Of a stretch of 64,000 nucleotides of DNA, positions 49,615-58,324 are shown in pieces. Location: the NCBI RefSeq assembly GCF_025857195.1, contig NZ_CP109788.1:62001-126000 (forward strand). The letters are read 5' to 3'. Position numbers and translations under genes: made by a program. Numbering within the stretch: position 1 is the first letter of the stretch; the number at the start of each line of letters is the position of its first letter. Origin of the DNA: Leisingera thetidis (GTDB lineage Bacteria > Pseudomonadota > Alphaproteobacteria > Rhodobacterales > Rhodobacteraceae). A model generated the notes under the pieces. It ran no database searches. It worked only from the letters and a program-made list of their open reading frames with translations, and was not told the origin of the DNA.

Positions 49615-52020
49615 TCAGCCTTTCATCGCCGTGCCGGAGGGGTCATAGGGCGAGGGGGCAATCACCCGGGCGGCGCGTTGCTGGCCGACGATATGCACGG
49701 TCAGTTTCGTGCCTTCAGCCGCGGCCTCGCGGTCCACCATCGCCATCGCCAGCGATTTGCCCAGCGTGTGGCCATAGCCGCCGGAGGTGACAAAGCCGAC
49801 GCGTTTGTCTCCCCGCCAGACCGGCTCATAGCCGCTGGCGTCGGCGTCCGTTGCCTCGACCTCCAGCGGCACCACGATCTGCGCCGGGCCGCCTGCATCG
49901 CGTTCTGTCAGCGCCGCTGCGCGTCCGATGAAGTCCTTGTCCCAGTCGATCCAGCGGTCCATGCCGGTTTGGGCGGCAGTGTAGCCTTGGGTGAATTCCG
50001 CGCTCCAGATGCCAAAGCTTTTCTCCAGCCGCAGGCTGAGGAGCGCGTTGAAGCCGTATTCGCGCAACCCCAGATCGGCCCCTGCCTCCAGCAGGGTGTC
50101 GCGCAAAGTGATGTGCTCGGCGGCGGAGCAATGGAGTTCATAGCCCAGCTCACCCGCGACCGAGAGGCGGCCCGCCTTGAGGCGCAGCATGCCGATGTCG
50201 AAGGTGCCGCAGCCCATGAACGGGAGGTCTGCAATGGGGTCGTCCGTCAGCTTTTCCAGCACCTTGCAGCTGTTCGGGCCGGAGAGGCTGAAGCCGGTGA
50301 CGGCATCGGACAGGTCGCGCACGTCCACGCCCTCATCCATGTGATCCTGGAACCAGCGCATGTGCCATTCGCGCAGGTAGTAGCTGCCCATGATCCACCA
50401 GCTGCCGTCCCCCCAGTTGAAGACGGTGAGGTCGCCCTTGAGGCGGCCCTCGCGCGACAGCATCGGCGCCAGCCGCGCGCGGCCCGGAGCGGGGAGTTTC
50501 GAGGCCATGAGGCGGTTGAGCCAGGTTTCGGCGCCGGGGCCGGAGATTTCGAACCGGGAGAAGCCTGAGATGTCGAGCAGGCCCACGGCCTTGCGCACCG
50601 CCTTGCATTCGTCCGCGACGATCTCAAAGGCGTTGGAGCGTTTCAGGGTGGGGGTTTCGGTGAACTCCTCGGAGGGCGCGAAATAGAGCGGCACTTCCAG
50701 CCCATAAGTGGCGCCCCAGCGGCAGCCCGCACGGGTCATGTCCGAATAGGCGGGCGCCTTTTTCAGCGGGCGGCCTGCGGGCAGCTGCTCGTTCGGGTAG
50801 GTCATCACGAAGCGGCGAGTGTAGAACTGGCCGGTGGTTTCCTTGATGAAGCGCTTGTTCTGCGCGTAATCGCCGAAGCGGGCGACATCCATGCCGAAGA
50901 CATCCGCCTCCGGCTCGCCGTGGATCATCCATTCCGCCAGCGATTTGCCGACGCCGCCGCCCTGCAGGAAGCCCGCCATCACGCCGCAGGCGCACCAGTA
51001 GCCGGGCTTGCCGCGCACCGGGCCGACCAGCGGGTTGCCGTCGGGGGCAAAGGTGAAGGCGCCGTTGACCCAGGTTTTCACACCTGTGTGCTGCAGGGCC
51101 GGGTAGCGTTCGAAGCCGAGGGTCAGCTCCTTCTCGATACGGTCGGGGTCTTGCTGCTGCAGCTCGAACCCGTATTCCCAGGGCGCGCCGTCCATCATCC
51201 AGTGCTGGTGGTTAATCTCGTAGATACCAAGAAGGATGCCCTTCTGGTCCTGGCGCATATAGGTGAAACCCTCCAAGTCTACGGTCATCGGCACTTCGAA
51301 ATCGAGCTGTTCCAGCTCGGGGGTGGTGTCGGAGATCAGGTAGTGGTGATTGAGCGGCGAGACCGGCAGCTCGACCCCTGCCATGCGGCCCACCTGCTTG
51401 GCCCAGAGGCCCGCGGCATTGACCACATGCTCGGCGTGGATGGTGCCCTTCTCAGTCACGACCTGCCAGCCGTCCGCGAGCTGATGCAGTTCCAGCACCC
51501 GATTGTTTTCAATGACTTCCGCACCGCGTTTCTTGGCGGCTCCGGCATAGGCATGGACGGTGCCGGTGGTGTCGACATAGCCCTCGCGGTCGGCCCACAT
51601 ACCGCCGAGGATGCCCTTGGTGGACATGATCGGGCACAGCTCCCCAGCCTCCTGCGGGGTGATCAGACGGCAGTCGTCGATGCCGATCGACTGGAAGGTG
51701 CGGTAGGCCGATTGCAGCCATTCCCAGCGGTCGGGGGTGCCTGCCAGCGTCATGCCGCCGGTCATGTGCATTCCGACGGACTGGCCGGATTCCTGTTCGA
51801 TCTCGGACAACAGATCGATGGTATAGGCCTGCAGCGAGGCGATGTTGGGATCGGCGTTCAGCGCATGAAAGCCGCCCGCCGCGTGCCAGCTGGAGCCGGC
51901 GGTCAGCACCGAACGCTCGATCAGGCAAACGTCGGTCCAGCCGAGTTTGGCCAGGTGGTAAAGGACAGAGGCGCCGACAACGCCGCCCCCGATGACAACG
52001 GCACGATAGTGCGACTTCAT
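49615..52020 (-). CDS. Dimethylglycine/sarcosine dehydrogenase-like FAD-GcvT oxidoreductase
   Basis: An 801-residue two-part enzyme: an N-terminal FAD/DAO domain (GGGVVGASVLYHLAKLG; covalent-flavin His46 in GSSWHAAGG; through about residue 380), an FAO_M segment, and a C-terminal GcvT aminomethyltransferase domain (about 430-800) that would pass the released one-carbon unit to tetrahydrofolate. This is the architecture of dimethylglycine and sarcosine dehydrogenases. ATG 52020 has GGGAG upstream; the longer frame lacks similarity. Together with the MttB-like gene it gives a route for stepwise demethylation of betaine-type compounds. Confidence 0.92.
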   Translation of the reverse strand: MKSHYRAVVIGGGVVGASVLYHLAKLGWTDVCLIERSVLTAGSSWHAAGGFHALNADPNIASLQAYTIDLLSEIEQESGQSVGMHMTGGMTLAGTPDRWEWLQSAYRTFQSIGIDDCRLITPQEAGELCPIMSTKGILGGMWADREGYVDTTGTVHAYAGAAKKRGAEVIENNRVLELHQLADGWQVVTEKGTIHAEHVVNAAGLWAKQVGRMAGVELPVSPLNHHYLISDTTPELEQLDFEVPMTVDLEGFTYMRQDQKGILLGIYEINHQHWMMDGAPWEYGFELQQQDPDRIEKELTLGFERYPALQHTGVKTWVNGAFTFAPDGNPLVGPVRGKPGYWCACGVMAGFLQGGGVGKSLAEWMIHGEPEADVFGMDVARFGDYAQNKRFIKETTGQFYTRRFVMTYPNEQLPAGRPLKKAPAYSDMTRAGCRWGATYGLEVPLYFAPSEEFTETPTLKRSNAFEIVADECKAVRKAVGLLDISGFSRFEISGPGAETWLNRLMASKLPAPGRARLAPMLSREGRLKGDLTVFNWGDGSWWIMGSYYLREWHMRWFQDHMDEGVDVRDLSDAVTGFSLSGPNSCKVLEKLTDDPIADLPFMGCGTFDIGMLRLKAGRLSVAGELGYELHCSAAEHITLRDTLLEAGADLGLREYGFNALLSLRLEKSFGIWSAEFTQGYTAAQTGMDRWIDWDKDFIGRAAALTERDAGGPAQIVVPLEVEATDADASGYEPVWRGDKRVGFVTSGGYGHTLGKSLAMAMVDREAAAEGTKLTVHIVGQQRAARVIAPSPYDPSGTAMKG

Positions 52021-52154
52021 GGGCTTGCTCCCTGTCTGACGCCGCCGGGCGGGGAGCCTCCCCGAATCCGCCTTTTGGACAATGCTGTCCAATTCATCGG
52101 CGATCCTGGACAGTCTTGTCCAGAAAAATCTTGCAGGGCAGATCCGCAGGCTGG

Positions 52155-53147
52155 CTACCGGCTGGACGCCTTGGCGCGCGACTCCGCCTCCTGCCAGGTG
52201 CCCGTGCGCAGGGTTTGCGGTGCAAACCTGCCGGGCCCGGTGCGCCAGGGCAGGGCGGCTTGCAGCCACAGGCCCTTATGCAGTGTGAACCGCCAGCCGC
52301 GCACCGCGCCTTGGAAAGACGTGATATCGGGGTGCCCCTCCTCCAGCAGGTCCACGGTGCCGGTCAGCAGCAGAAGGCTGCCGGTTTCGAAGTCGGCAAA
52401 GGTCAGCCCCGCGCGCGGGTTCAGCAGGAAATTCCCCAGCGTGTTGAAATGGCTGTTGCCCGGAAAATCGGGGATGGTCAGGGTGTTGCCTGCAACTCTG
52501 ACAAATCCGGGCCGCCCGCCCCTGTGGGAGACGTCCACACCCTCGCGCTCCGGATGGCCGGCGGCCGGGATGTGGCTGGCGACAAAGAAAGTATCGGCGC
52601 GGGCTATCAGCGTGCGGTGAGCCTCCGGCAGCCGCGAAAAGGCCATCGGCGCGGCGGTCCGGGATCGCGGCCCGGCAGCGGTCAGGTCCCGTTCCTGGAT
52701 AAACTGGGGGCAGTTGCCGAAGGACTGATCTACCCTCAGGGTGAACCCGTCGTCCGCCACGGAAACCACCCGCCCGTTCAGCCGGTTGCGGCGGCGGCTG
52801 TGAAGTTCGATTCCCAGAAGCCCCAGTGCCGCGCCCTTGCGGATGGCGGTGCGGACGGGATCCTGTGCCTGGCCGCTCAGGGCCACCCGCAGATGCTGCG
52901 AATCCGGCGCGCAGGCAAAACCGGGCGGGCCGCTCAGCAGGCTGGCCCAGGGCCAGCCGCCGGGGTCCACGGCGCCGGCGGCCAGAAACGGCAACTGTGC
53001 AAAAAACTCCCGGTGCTGATCCGGCATGAACGGGCGGATGGCGCGGCGCCCAAAAGCCTCCATCCTGCCGCGTTTGCCTGCGCGGCGCTGCAATTCCTGC
53101 TCGCCCTCATGAAAGGGGGAGGGGCTGTCTGCATCAAGCGGGCGCAT
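52155..53147 (-). CDS. Pyridoxamine 5'-phosphate oxidase-like FMN-binding protein
   Basis: A 330-residue protein of the PNPOx-like split-barrel family. The segments FFAQLPFLAAGAVDPGGWPWASLLSG and ADTFFVASHIPAAGHPEREG, VDVSHRGGRPGFVRV and LTIPDFPGNSHFNTLGNFLLNP are the family's FMN-contact regions in two repeats. Members with this organisation are often fused to ferredoxin domains; here none is present and the C-terminus ends after the second barrel. It stands between the methylamine operon and a GST gene and is not clearly part of either. Its start has no distinctive ribosome site. Confidence 0.85.
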   Translation of the reverse strand: MRPLDADSPSPFHEGEQELQRRAGKRGRMEAFGRRAIRPFMPDQHREFFAQLPFLAAGAVDPGGWPWASLLSGPPGFACAPDSQHLRVALSGQAQDPVRTAIRKGAALGLLGIELHSRRRNRLNGRVVSVADDGFTLRVDQSFGNCPQFIQERDLTAAGPRSRTAAPMAFSRLPEAHRTLIARADTFFVASHIPAAGHPEREGVDVSHRGGRPGFVRVAGNTLTIPDFPGNSHFNTLGNFLLNPRAGLTFADFETGSLLLLTGTVDLLEEGHPDITSFQGAVRGWRFTLHKGLWLQAALPWRTGPGRFAPQTLRTGTWQEAESRAKASSR

Positions 53148-53218
53148 GGAAATCTCCTGGGATCTGTTTTTGGATCAGCGGCGGCCGGATCGGCCGCCGC
53201 GCAGGGGTGGCGACGGGA

Positions 53219-53839
53219 TCACGCCGCCAGGCCGGCCTTGGTGGCGGGCATCGGTTTGAAGCCATGCAACCTTTCGGTATTGGCCAGCAGGCCGCGCACA
53301 TTCGGGTAAGGTTGCAGCGAGATGCCGCCCTCCGGCGCGTGCGCAATGTAGGAGTACACCGCCGCATCGGCGATGGTCGGGGCGTCGCCGACCAGGAATT
53401 TGCGGCCCTGCATGTGGCTGTCGATCCTGCCGAGCGCACGGGCTGCGACGGCAGCGCAGAATTCCGCGTCCAGCGGCGCGTTGAAGACAGTGATCAGCCG
53501 TGCCGCCGCCGGTCCGAAGGCGATCTCGCCCGCGGCCAGGGTCAGGAACTTCTGCACTTCGGCTTCCAGGACCGGATCGGACGGCAGCCAGGAGGGGGCG
53601 TATTTGCGGGCAAGATAGACCAGGATGGCGTTGGAGTCGGTGATGACGGTGCCGCCGTCCTCGAGCACCGGCACCTGACCTGCGGGGTTCAGCGCCAGGA
53701 AGGCGGGCTGCTTGTGCTCTCCGGCGGCGAGGTCGACGTTGATCACCTCATGGGCAATCCCTGCGAGGCTGGCGAACAGTTCCACCCGGTGGGCGTGGCC
53801 GGACAGGGGGAAACTGTGGATGCGGATCGGATGCGGCAT
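53219..53839 (-). CDS. Glutathione S-transferase family protein
   Basis: A 206-residue GST: N-terminal thioredoxin fold (IRIHSFPLSGHAHRVELFASLAG, GQVPVLEDGGTVITDSNAILVYLA with the SNAI glutathione-binding pattern) and an all-helical C-terminal domain. The catalytic Ser/Tyr is most likely the Ser in FPLSGHAHRV. ATG 53839 follows AAAAGGA. It diverges from a LysR gene over 143 bp holding an ATTCC/GGAAT dyad and is probably that regulator's target. Substrate unknown. Confidence 0.9.
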   Translation of the reverse strand: MPHPIRIHSFPLSGHAHRVELFASLAGIAHEVINVDLAAGEHKQPAFLALNPAGQVPVLEDGGTVITDSNAILVYLARKYAPSWLPSDPVLEAEVQKFLTLAAGEIAFGPAAARLITVFNAPLDAEFCAAVAARALGRIDSHMQGRKFLVGDAPTIADAAVYSYIAHAPEGGISLQPYPNVRGLLANTERLHGFKPMPATKAGLAA

Positions 53840-53919
53840 GCTGGGGTCCTTTTCTGTGGCATGAGCCATGGGGTTTTGAAGACATCCGGAAGATACGCCC
53901 TTCACCAGTTGGAGATAAT

Positions 53920-53936
53920 ATTCCTTCCTGTGGAAT
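53920..53936. promoter_or_regulatory. Inverted repeat, candidate LysR operator
   Basis: ATTCC-N7-GGAAT (ATTCC 53920-53924, GGAAT 53932-53936) lies between the divergent GST and LysR genes, 47 bp from the LysR start, a typical LysR dyad site. Confidence 0.5.
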
Positions 53937-53982
53937 GATTGTGTACAAAAGGTTCATAAACTGGACCGCCGGAGACCCTGCG

Positions 53983-54870
53983 ATGGATAAGCTGGACTGC
54001 ATGCGCACCTTTGCCGCCGTTGCGGGGCAAAGCTCCTTTACCGCCGGCGCCCGGCAGATCGGGATCAGCACCAAGCTGGCCAGCAAATATGTTGCCCGGC
54101 TGGAGGCGCAGATTGGCGCGCAGCTGCTGAACAGGACCACCCGCAAGGTGACGCTGACCGATACCGGCCGGGCCTATTTGGACCGCTGCCTGCCGCTCTT
54201 GGATCAATTCGACGAACTGGAGGACGTGGTGCAGCAGCGCCAGCACGACCTGGCAGGCCCCATCCGCATCACCGCTCCTACCGGGTTTGGCAGTCGCGAG
54301 CTGGTGGAGGCGCTGCAGCCCTTTCAGCAGGCGCACCCGAAGGTGTCCGTGGAACTGGTACTGTCCGACCGCCATCTGCCGATTCTGGAGGAGGGCGTGG
54401 ACCTGGCGGTCCGCTTTGGCGCGCTGAAGGATTCGACGCTGGTCGCCCGCAAGCTCTGCGCCATGCGGCTGGTGGTTGTGGCGTCGCCGGACTATCTGGC
54501 AGCGCAGGGTGAACCCGCCGGGCCGGAAGCGCTGGCGAGCCGCAACTGCCTGTTGCAAATGACCTCGCCGCAGCCGGATGCCTGGTCCTTCGGGCGCGGC
54601 AGCGCGCAAAGAACGGTCACCGTCGGCGGCAGCTTCCGCGCCAATTCACCCCGGGCCGTGGCGCATATGGCGGCCGGCGGCCTCGGCATTGCCCGCTGCC
54701 CGTACTATACGGCAGTGCCGTTTCTGCGGGACGGCAGGCTGCAAGTGCTTTTTGAGAAACAGGAAACCGATCCGATCACGCTGTATGCGGTCTACCCGCC
54801 CAGCCGCCATCTGACCGCTCGGATCCGGGCGCTGATCGATCATTTGTCAGGATATTTCGGACCGCGCTGA
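53983..54870 (+). CDS. LysR family transcriptional regulator
   Basis: A 295-residue LysR regulator. The HTH (CMRTFAAVAGQSSFTAGARQIGISTKLASKYVARLEAQIGAQLL) carries the motif (IGISTKLASKYVARLE) seen in regulators of GST-type and quinone/drug-responsive genes, and the effector domain follows. ATG 53983 was chosen because it gives the canonical MDKL-like start; the longer frame from 53935 is shorter on similarity. It diverges from the GST gene, which is the likely target. Confidence 0.9.
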   Translation: MDKLDCMRTFAAVAGQSSFTAGARQIGISTKLASKYVARLEAQIGAQLLNRTTRKVTLTDTGRAYLDRCLPLLDQFDELEDVVQQRQHDLAGPIRITAPTGFGSRELVEALQPFQQAHPKVSVELVLSDRHLPILEEGVDLAVRFGALKDSTLVARKLCAMRLVVVASPDYLAAQGEPAGPEALASRNCLLQMTSPQPDAWSFGRGSAQRTVTVGGSFRANSPRAVAHMAAGGLGIARCPYYTAVPFLRDGRLQVLFEKQETDPITLYAVYPPSRHLTARIRALIDHLSGYFGPR

Positions 54871-54913
54871 GTGTCCTGCCACCTGGCCGTGGATGCGTCC
54901 CGGAACGGTCCTG

Positions 54914-54964
54914 CTTCATCTTTTTGCAGATACTCCGGGGAGGGCGAGGGGCAGGCCCCTCGCC
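54914..54964 (-). repeat. Dispersed palindromic element, copy E (reverse orientation)
   Basis: Read on the - strand: stem GGCGAGGGGC/GCCCCTCGCC (54943-54952 with 54955-54964), then CTCCCCGGAGTATCTGCAAA and AAGATGAAG. Unlike copies A-D, it is antisense to the upstream gene (LysR, +), so it does not lie in the usual place behind a sense gene. Confidence 0.65.
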
Positions 54965-54999
54965 GCCTCGGATGCGGTTTGCGGAACGGCCGCGGACTG

Positions 55000-55022
55000 A
55001 TAGGGCAATAATGTTGCCCTAT
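55000..55022. promoter_or_regulatory. Perfect 23-bp inverted repeat, candidate operator
   Basis: ATAGGGCAA-TAATG-TTGCCCTAT is a perfect 9-5-9 palindrome 186 bp before the Liv operon start, directly beside an A/T-rich promoter-like stretch. A partial copy (CTGATAGGGC) recurs at 59846-59855 after the operon. Confidence 0.6.
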
Positions 55023-55207
55023 ATATTTTAATCTTGAAATATCTATCCAAGCCTGCGTAGGCTCAGCACAAGGACCGGCGCAAGACCGGCCGGGAAGATG
55101 CGGGCTGCCGCCGGCCTTGGCTTCTGCCGCCGCCGCGTTACAGTCGCAAGCATTTGATCGAAAACCCCGGCCGCGGGCCAGGGAATACTCTGGGAGGACA
55201 CAACGTT

Positions 55208-56344
55208 ATGAAGACCATTCGAATGCTCGCCATGGCGGCCGCAATCCCGGCGCTGGCAGCGGCGGCGCAAGCGGAGACAAAGATTGGCATGATCACCACC
55301 CTGTCCGGTGGCGGCGCCGGTCTGGGCGTCGATGTGCGCGACGGCTTCATGCTGGCCATCGAACAGGATGGCCGCGACGGCGTCGAGGTGGTGATCGAGG
55401 ACGATCAGCGCAAGCCCGACGTGGCGGTGCAGATCGCCGACCGGATGATCCAGTCCGAGAAGGTCGACATCATGACCGGCATCATCTGGTCGAACCTGGC
55501 GATGGCAGTGGTGCCTGCCGCCACCGCACAGGGCGTGTTTTACCTTTCGCCCAACGCAGGCCCCTCGGCACTGGCCGGCAAGCGCTGCCACCAGAACTAT
55601 TTCAACGTCGCCTGGCAGAACGACAACCTGCACGAGGCCGCCGGCGCCTATGCCAATGAGGCGGGCCTGAAGAACAGCTTCATCCTGGCGCCGAACTATC
55701 CGGCGGGCAAGGACGCGCTGACGGGCTACAAGCGGATGTACGGCGGCGCGCTGGCCGGTGAGATCTACACCAAGCTGGGGCAGACCGATTATGCCGCGGA
55801 AATCGCCCAGATCCGGGCGTCCGGTGCGGACTCCGTCTATTTCTTCCTGCCCGGCGGCATGGGGATCTCCTTCCTCAAGCAGTACGCAGGCAGCGGTGTG
55901 GATCTGCCGGTGGTGGGTCCGGCGTTCTCCTTTGACCAGGGCATTCTGCAGGCGGTGGGCGATGCCGCGCTGGGGGTCAAGAACACCTCGCAGTGGAACA
56001 AGGATATCGACAATGCGGCCAACGCCGCCTTTGTCGCCGCCTTCCAGGAGAAATACGGCCGCCTGCCCTCGCTCTATGCCAGCCAGGGCTATGACACCGC
56101 CAACCTGATCCTGAGCGCATTGGACAAGGCCGAGGCTTCCGACCAGGACGCCTTCCGCGCGGCGCTGAAGGCGGCGGAGTTCGACTCCGTGCGCGGTTCC
56201 TTCAAGTTCGGGGACAATCACCATCCGATCCAGGACATTTATGTCCGCGAAGTGATCAAGGAAGGCGATGTCTATACCAACAAGATCATCGCCACCGGCC
56301 TGAAAGACCACGCCGACGCCTATGGCGGCGAGTGCAAGATGTGA
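55208..56344 (+). CDS. Branched-chain-type ABC transporter substrate-binding protein
   Basis: A 378-residue periplasmic protein of the LivJ/LivK class: Sec signal (MKTIRMLAMAAAIPALAAAA, cleaved after AQA) and a type-I periplasmic fold (KIGMITTLSGGGAGLGVDVRDGFMLAIEQ). ATG 55208 has GGGAGGA upstream. It is the first gene of a complete five-gene importer. The Liv class carries amino acids, amides, urea or aromatic compounds; the ligand here is unknown but probably belongs to the BKACE module that faces it. Confidence 0.92.
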   Translation: MKTIRMLAMAAAIPALAAAAQAETKIGMITTLSGGGAGLGVDVRDGFMLAIEQDGRDGVEVVIEDDQRKPDVAVQIADRMIQSEKVDIMTGIIWSNLAMAVVPAATAQGVFYLSPNAGPSALAGKRCHQNYFNVAWQNDNLHEAAGAYANEAGLKNSFILAPNYPAGKDALTGYKRMYGGALAGEIYTKLGQTDYAAEIAQIRASGADSVYFFLPGGMGISFLKQYAGSGVDLPVVGPAFSFDQGILQAVGDAALGVKNTSQWNKDIDNAANAAFVAAFQEKYGRLPSLYASQGYDTANLILSALDKAEASDQDAFRAALKAAEFDSVRGSFKFGDNHHPIQDIYVREVIKEGDVYTNKIIATGLKDHADAYGGECKM

Positions 56345-56417
56345 CCTGAGCCTCTGAGCGGAGACGTCTTGCCGGCGTCTCCGCAAGCGGCCAATCTTCC
56401 CCCGCGGAAATCCGAAA

Positions 56418-57338
56418 ATGACTTATATTCTAGTTCTGGAGCAAATCCTGAATGGGCTCCAGCTCGGGGTGATGCTGTTTCTGATGGCAGCCGGGCTGAC
56501 GCTGGTGTTCGGGGTGATGGGGCTGATCAACCTCGCCCATGGCTCGCTTTATATGGTGGGCGCCTTTGCCGCCGCCGCGGTGGCGGGCTGGACCGGCTCC
56601 TTCCTGCTGGCGCTGGCGGCAAGCCTTGCCGCCGCCGCCGCTGCCGGCGCGCTGATGGAGCTGGTGGTGATCCGCCGCCTCTACCGGCGCGATCATCTGG
56701 ACCAGGTGCTGGCGACCTTTGCGCTGATCCTGATCTTCTCCGAGGGCACCCGCTGGCTGTTCGGCTCCTTCCCGCTGTTTCTGGATGTGCCGGCCTATCT
56801 GTCCGGGCCGGTCACCCTGCCGGGCGGGATTGAATATCCCTTGTACCGGCTGACCATCATCCTGATCGGTCTGGCGATTGCGGCGGGGCTGTTCCTGCTG
56901 ATCGCCAAGACGCGGATCGGCATCCAGATCCGCGCCGGCGAGGCCGACCGCGAGATGATTGCCGCGCTTGGCGTCGATATCTCCAAGCTCTACACGCTGG
57001 TCTTTGCCCTCGGCGCGGCGCTGGCCGGGCTGGCGGGGGCGCTGGTTGGCGCGATCCAGTCGGTGCAGGTCGGCATGGGCGAGCCGGTGCTGATCCTCGC
57101 CTTTGTGGTGATTGTGATAGGCGGCATCGGCTCGATCAAGGGCGCTTTGGCCGGTGCCCTGCTGGTGGGGATGACCGACACGCTGGGCGGCGTCTTCCTG
57201 CCGCAGCTGTTTGCCATGGTCATGGACCCGGCCAGCGCGGCCTCTGCGGGGGCGTCGCTGGCGTCGATGCTGATCTATATTCTGATGGCGGCAATCCTGC
57301 TGGTGCGCCCCTCGGGCCTTTACGGAGGGAGCGCATGA
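56418..57338 (+). CDS. livH: ABC transporter permease LivH-like
   Basis: A 306-residue permease with about eight hydrophobic segments. The family opening LEQILNGLQLGVMLFLMAAGLTLVFGVMGLINLAHGS is present. It overlaps LivM by 4 bp (ATGA). It forms the channel heterodimer with the next gene. Confidence 0.92.
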   Translation: MTYILVLEQILNGLQLGVMLFLMAAGLTLVFGVMGLINLAHGSLYMVGAFAAAAVAGWTGSFLLALAASLAAAAAAGALMELVVIRRLYRRDHLDQVLATFALILIFSEGTRWLFGSFPLFLDVPAYLSGPVTLPGGIEYPLYRLTIILIGLAIAAGLFLLIAKTRIGIQIRAGEADREMIAALGVDISKLYTLVFALGAALAGLAGALVGAIQSVQVGMGEPVLILAFVVIVIGGIGSIKGALAGALLVGMTDTLGGVFLPQLFAMVMDPASAASAGASLASMLIYILMAAILLVRPSGLYGGSA

Positions 57339-58324
57339 TGCTGACCCGCGAAACCCTGCTCAACCGGGCGGTGATTGCCGCGCTTCTGCTGGTGCCGCTG
57401 GCGGCCTGGTCACTGGATGAGCCCTTCATCATCACGCTGGCCACCAAGGCTGCGATCCTGGCGCTGGCGGGTGTTGGACTGAATATCGCTCTGGGTCTGG
57501 GCGGGCTGATCAGCCTCGGCCACGCGGCGTTTTTCGGGATCGGCGGCTATGCCATGGGCATTCTTGCCGCCCATGCCCAGAATTACGAGCCGCTGTTCGA
57601 CTGGCCCTTCCTGTTCGAGGGCAGCAACCAGATGCCGCTGATCTGGCTGGTGGCGGTTGTCCTCAGCGCCTGTGCCGCGCTGGTGATCGGGGCGTTGTCC
57701 TTGCGCACCTCCGGTGTCTATTTCATCATGATCACCTTGGCCTTCGGGCAGATGCTCTATTACTTCGCGATCAGCTGGAGCGCCTATGGCGGCGAGGACG
57801 GGCTGTCGATCTGGGTGCGCAATGAATTCCCGGGTCTCAACACGCTGGACCCGATCCAGTTCTTTGCGATTGCCTATGTGATCCTGTGCCTGGCGCTGTT
57901 TTTCGCCGCACGGCTGGCGCGTTCGCCCTTCGGGCTGGCGCTGGCGGCGGCACGGCAGAACCCGGACCGGGTGGAGGCGGTGGGCCTTACACCATTTACC
58001 CTGAGGCTGACGGCCTTTGTCATTTCCGGCGCGATTACCGGGCTGGCTGGCGCGCTGTTTGCCGACCTGAACCGGTTTGTCAGCCCGACCATGCTCAGCT
58101 GGCACACCAGCGGCGAGATCATGATCTTTGTGATCCTCGGCGGGGTGGGGCGGCTCTATGGCCCGGTGGCGGGGGCGGCGCTCTATATCCTGCTGGAGCA
58201 TCTTCTGGGCGGGATCAGCGATTACTGGCAGATCTTCCTTGGGGTGCTTCTGCTGCTGATCGTGCTGTTTGCCCGTGGCGGGCTGATCGGGGCGCTGGCA
58301 GGACGGGAGAAGGCGCATGGCTGA
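57335..58324 (+). CDS. livM: ABC transporter permease LivM-like
   Basis: A 329-residue permease with about ten hydrophobic segments. GLNIALGLGGLISLGHAAFFGIGGYA and RTSGVYFIMITLAFGQMLYYF are the LivM landmarks. It overlaps LivG by 8 bp, which is unusual but consistent with tight coupling. Confidence 0.92.
   Translation: MMLTRETLLNRAVIAALLLVPLAAWSLDEPFIITLATKAAILALAGVGLNIALGLGGLISLGHAAFFGIGGYAMGILAAHAQNYEPLFDWPFLFEGSNQMPLIWLVAVVLSACAALVIGALSLRTSGVYFIMITLAFGQMLYYFAISWSAYGGEDGLSIWVRNEFPGLNTLDPIQFFAIAYVILCLALFFAARLARSPFGLALAAARQNPDRVEAVGLTPFTLRLTAFVISGAITGLAGALFADLNRFVSPTMLSWHTSGEIMIFVILGGVGRLYGPVAGAALYILLEHLLGGISDYWQIFLGVLLLLIVLFARGGLIGALAGREKAHG

Larger units (their letters stand above)
54871..55207. 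other. Intergenic region upstream of the Liv operon
   Basis: No gene is supported in these 337 bp. The left part carries copy E of the dispersed palindromic element; then comes the perfect palindrome at 55000-55022, followed by an A/T-rich stretch (TATATATTTTAATCTTGAAATATC, 55020-55043) that is the likeliest promoter for the operon beginning at 55208. Confidence 0.6.
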
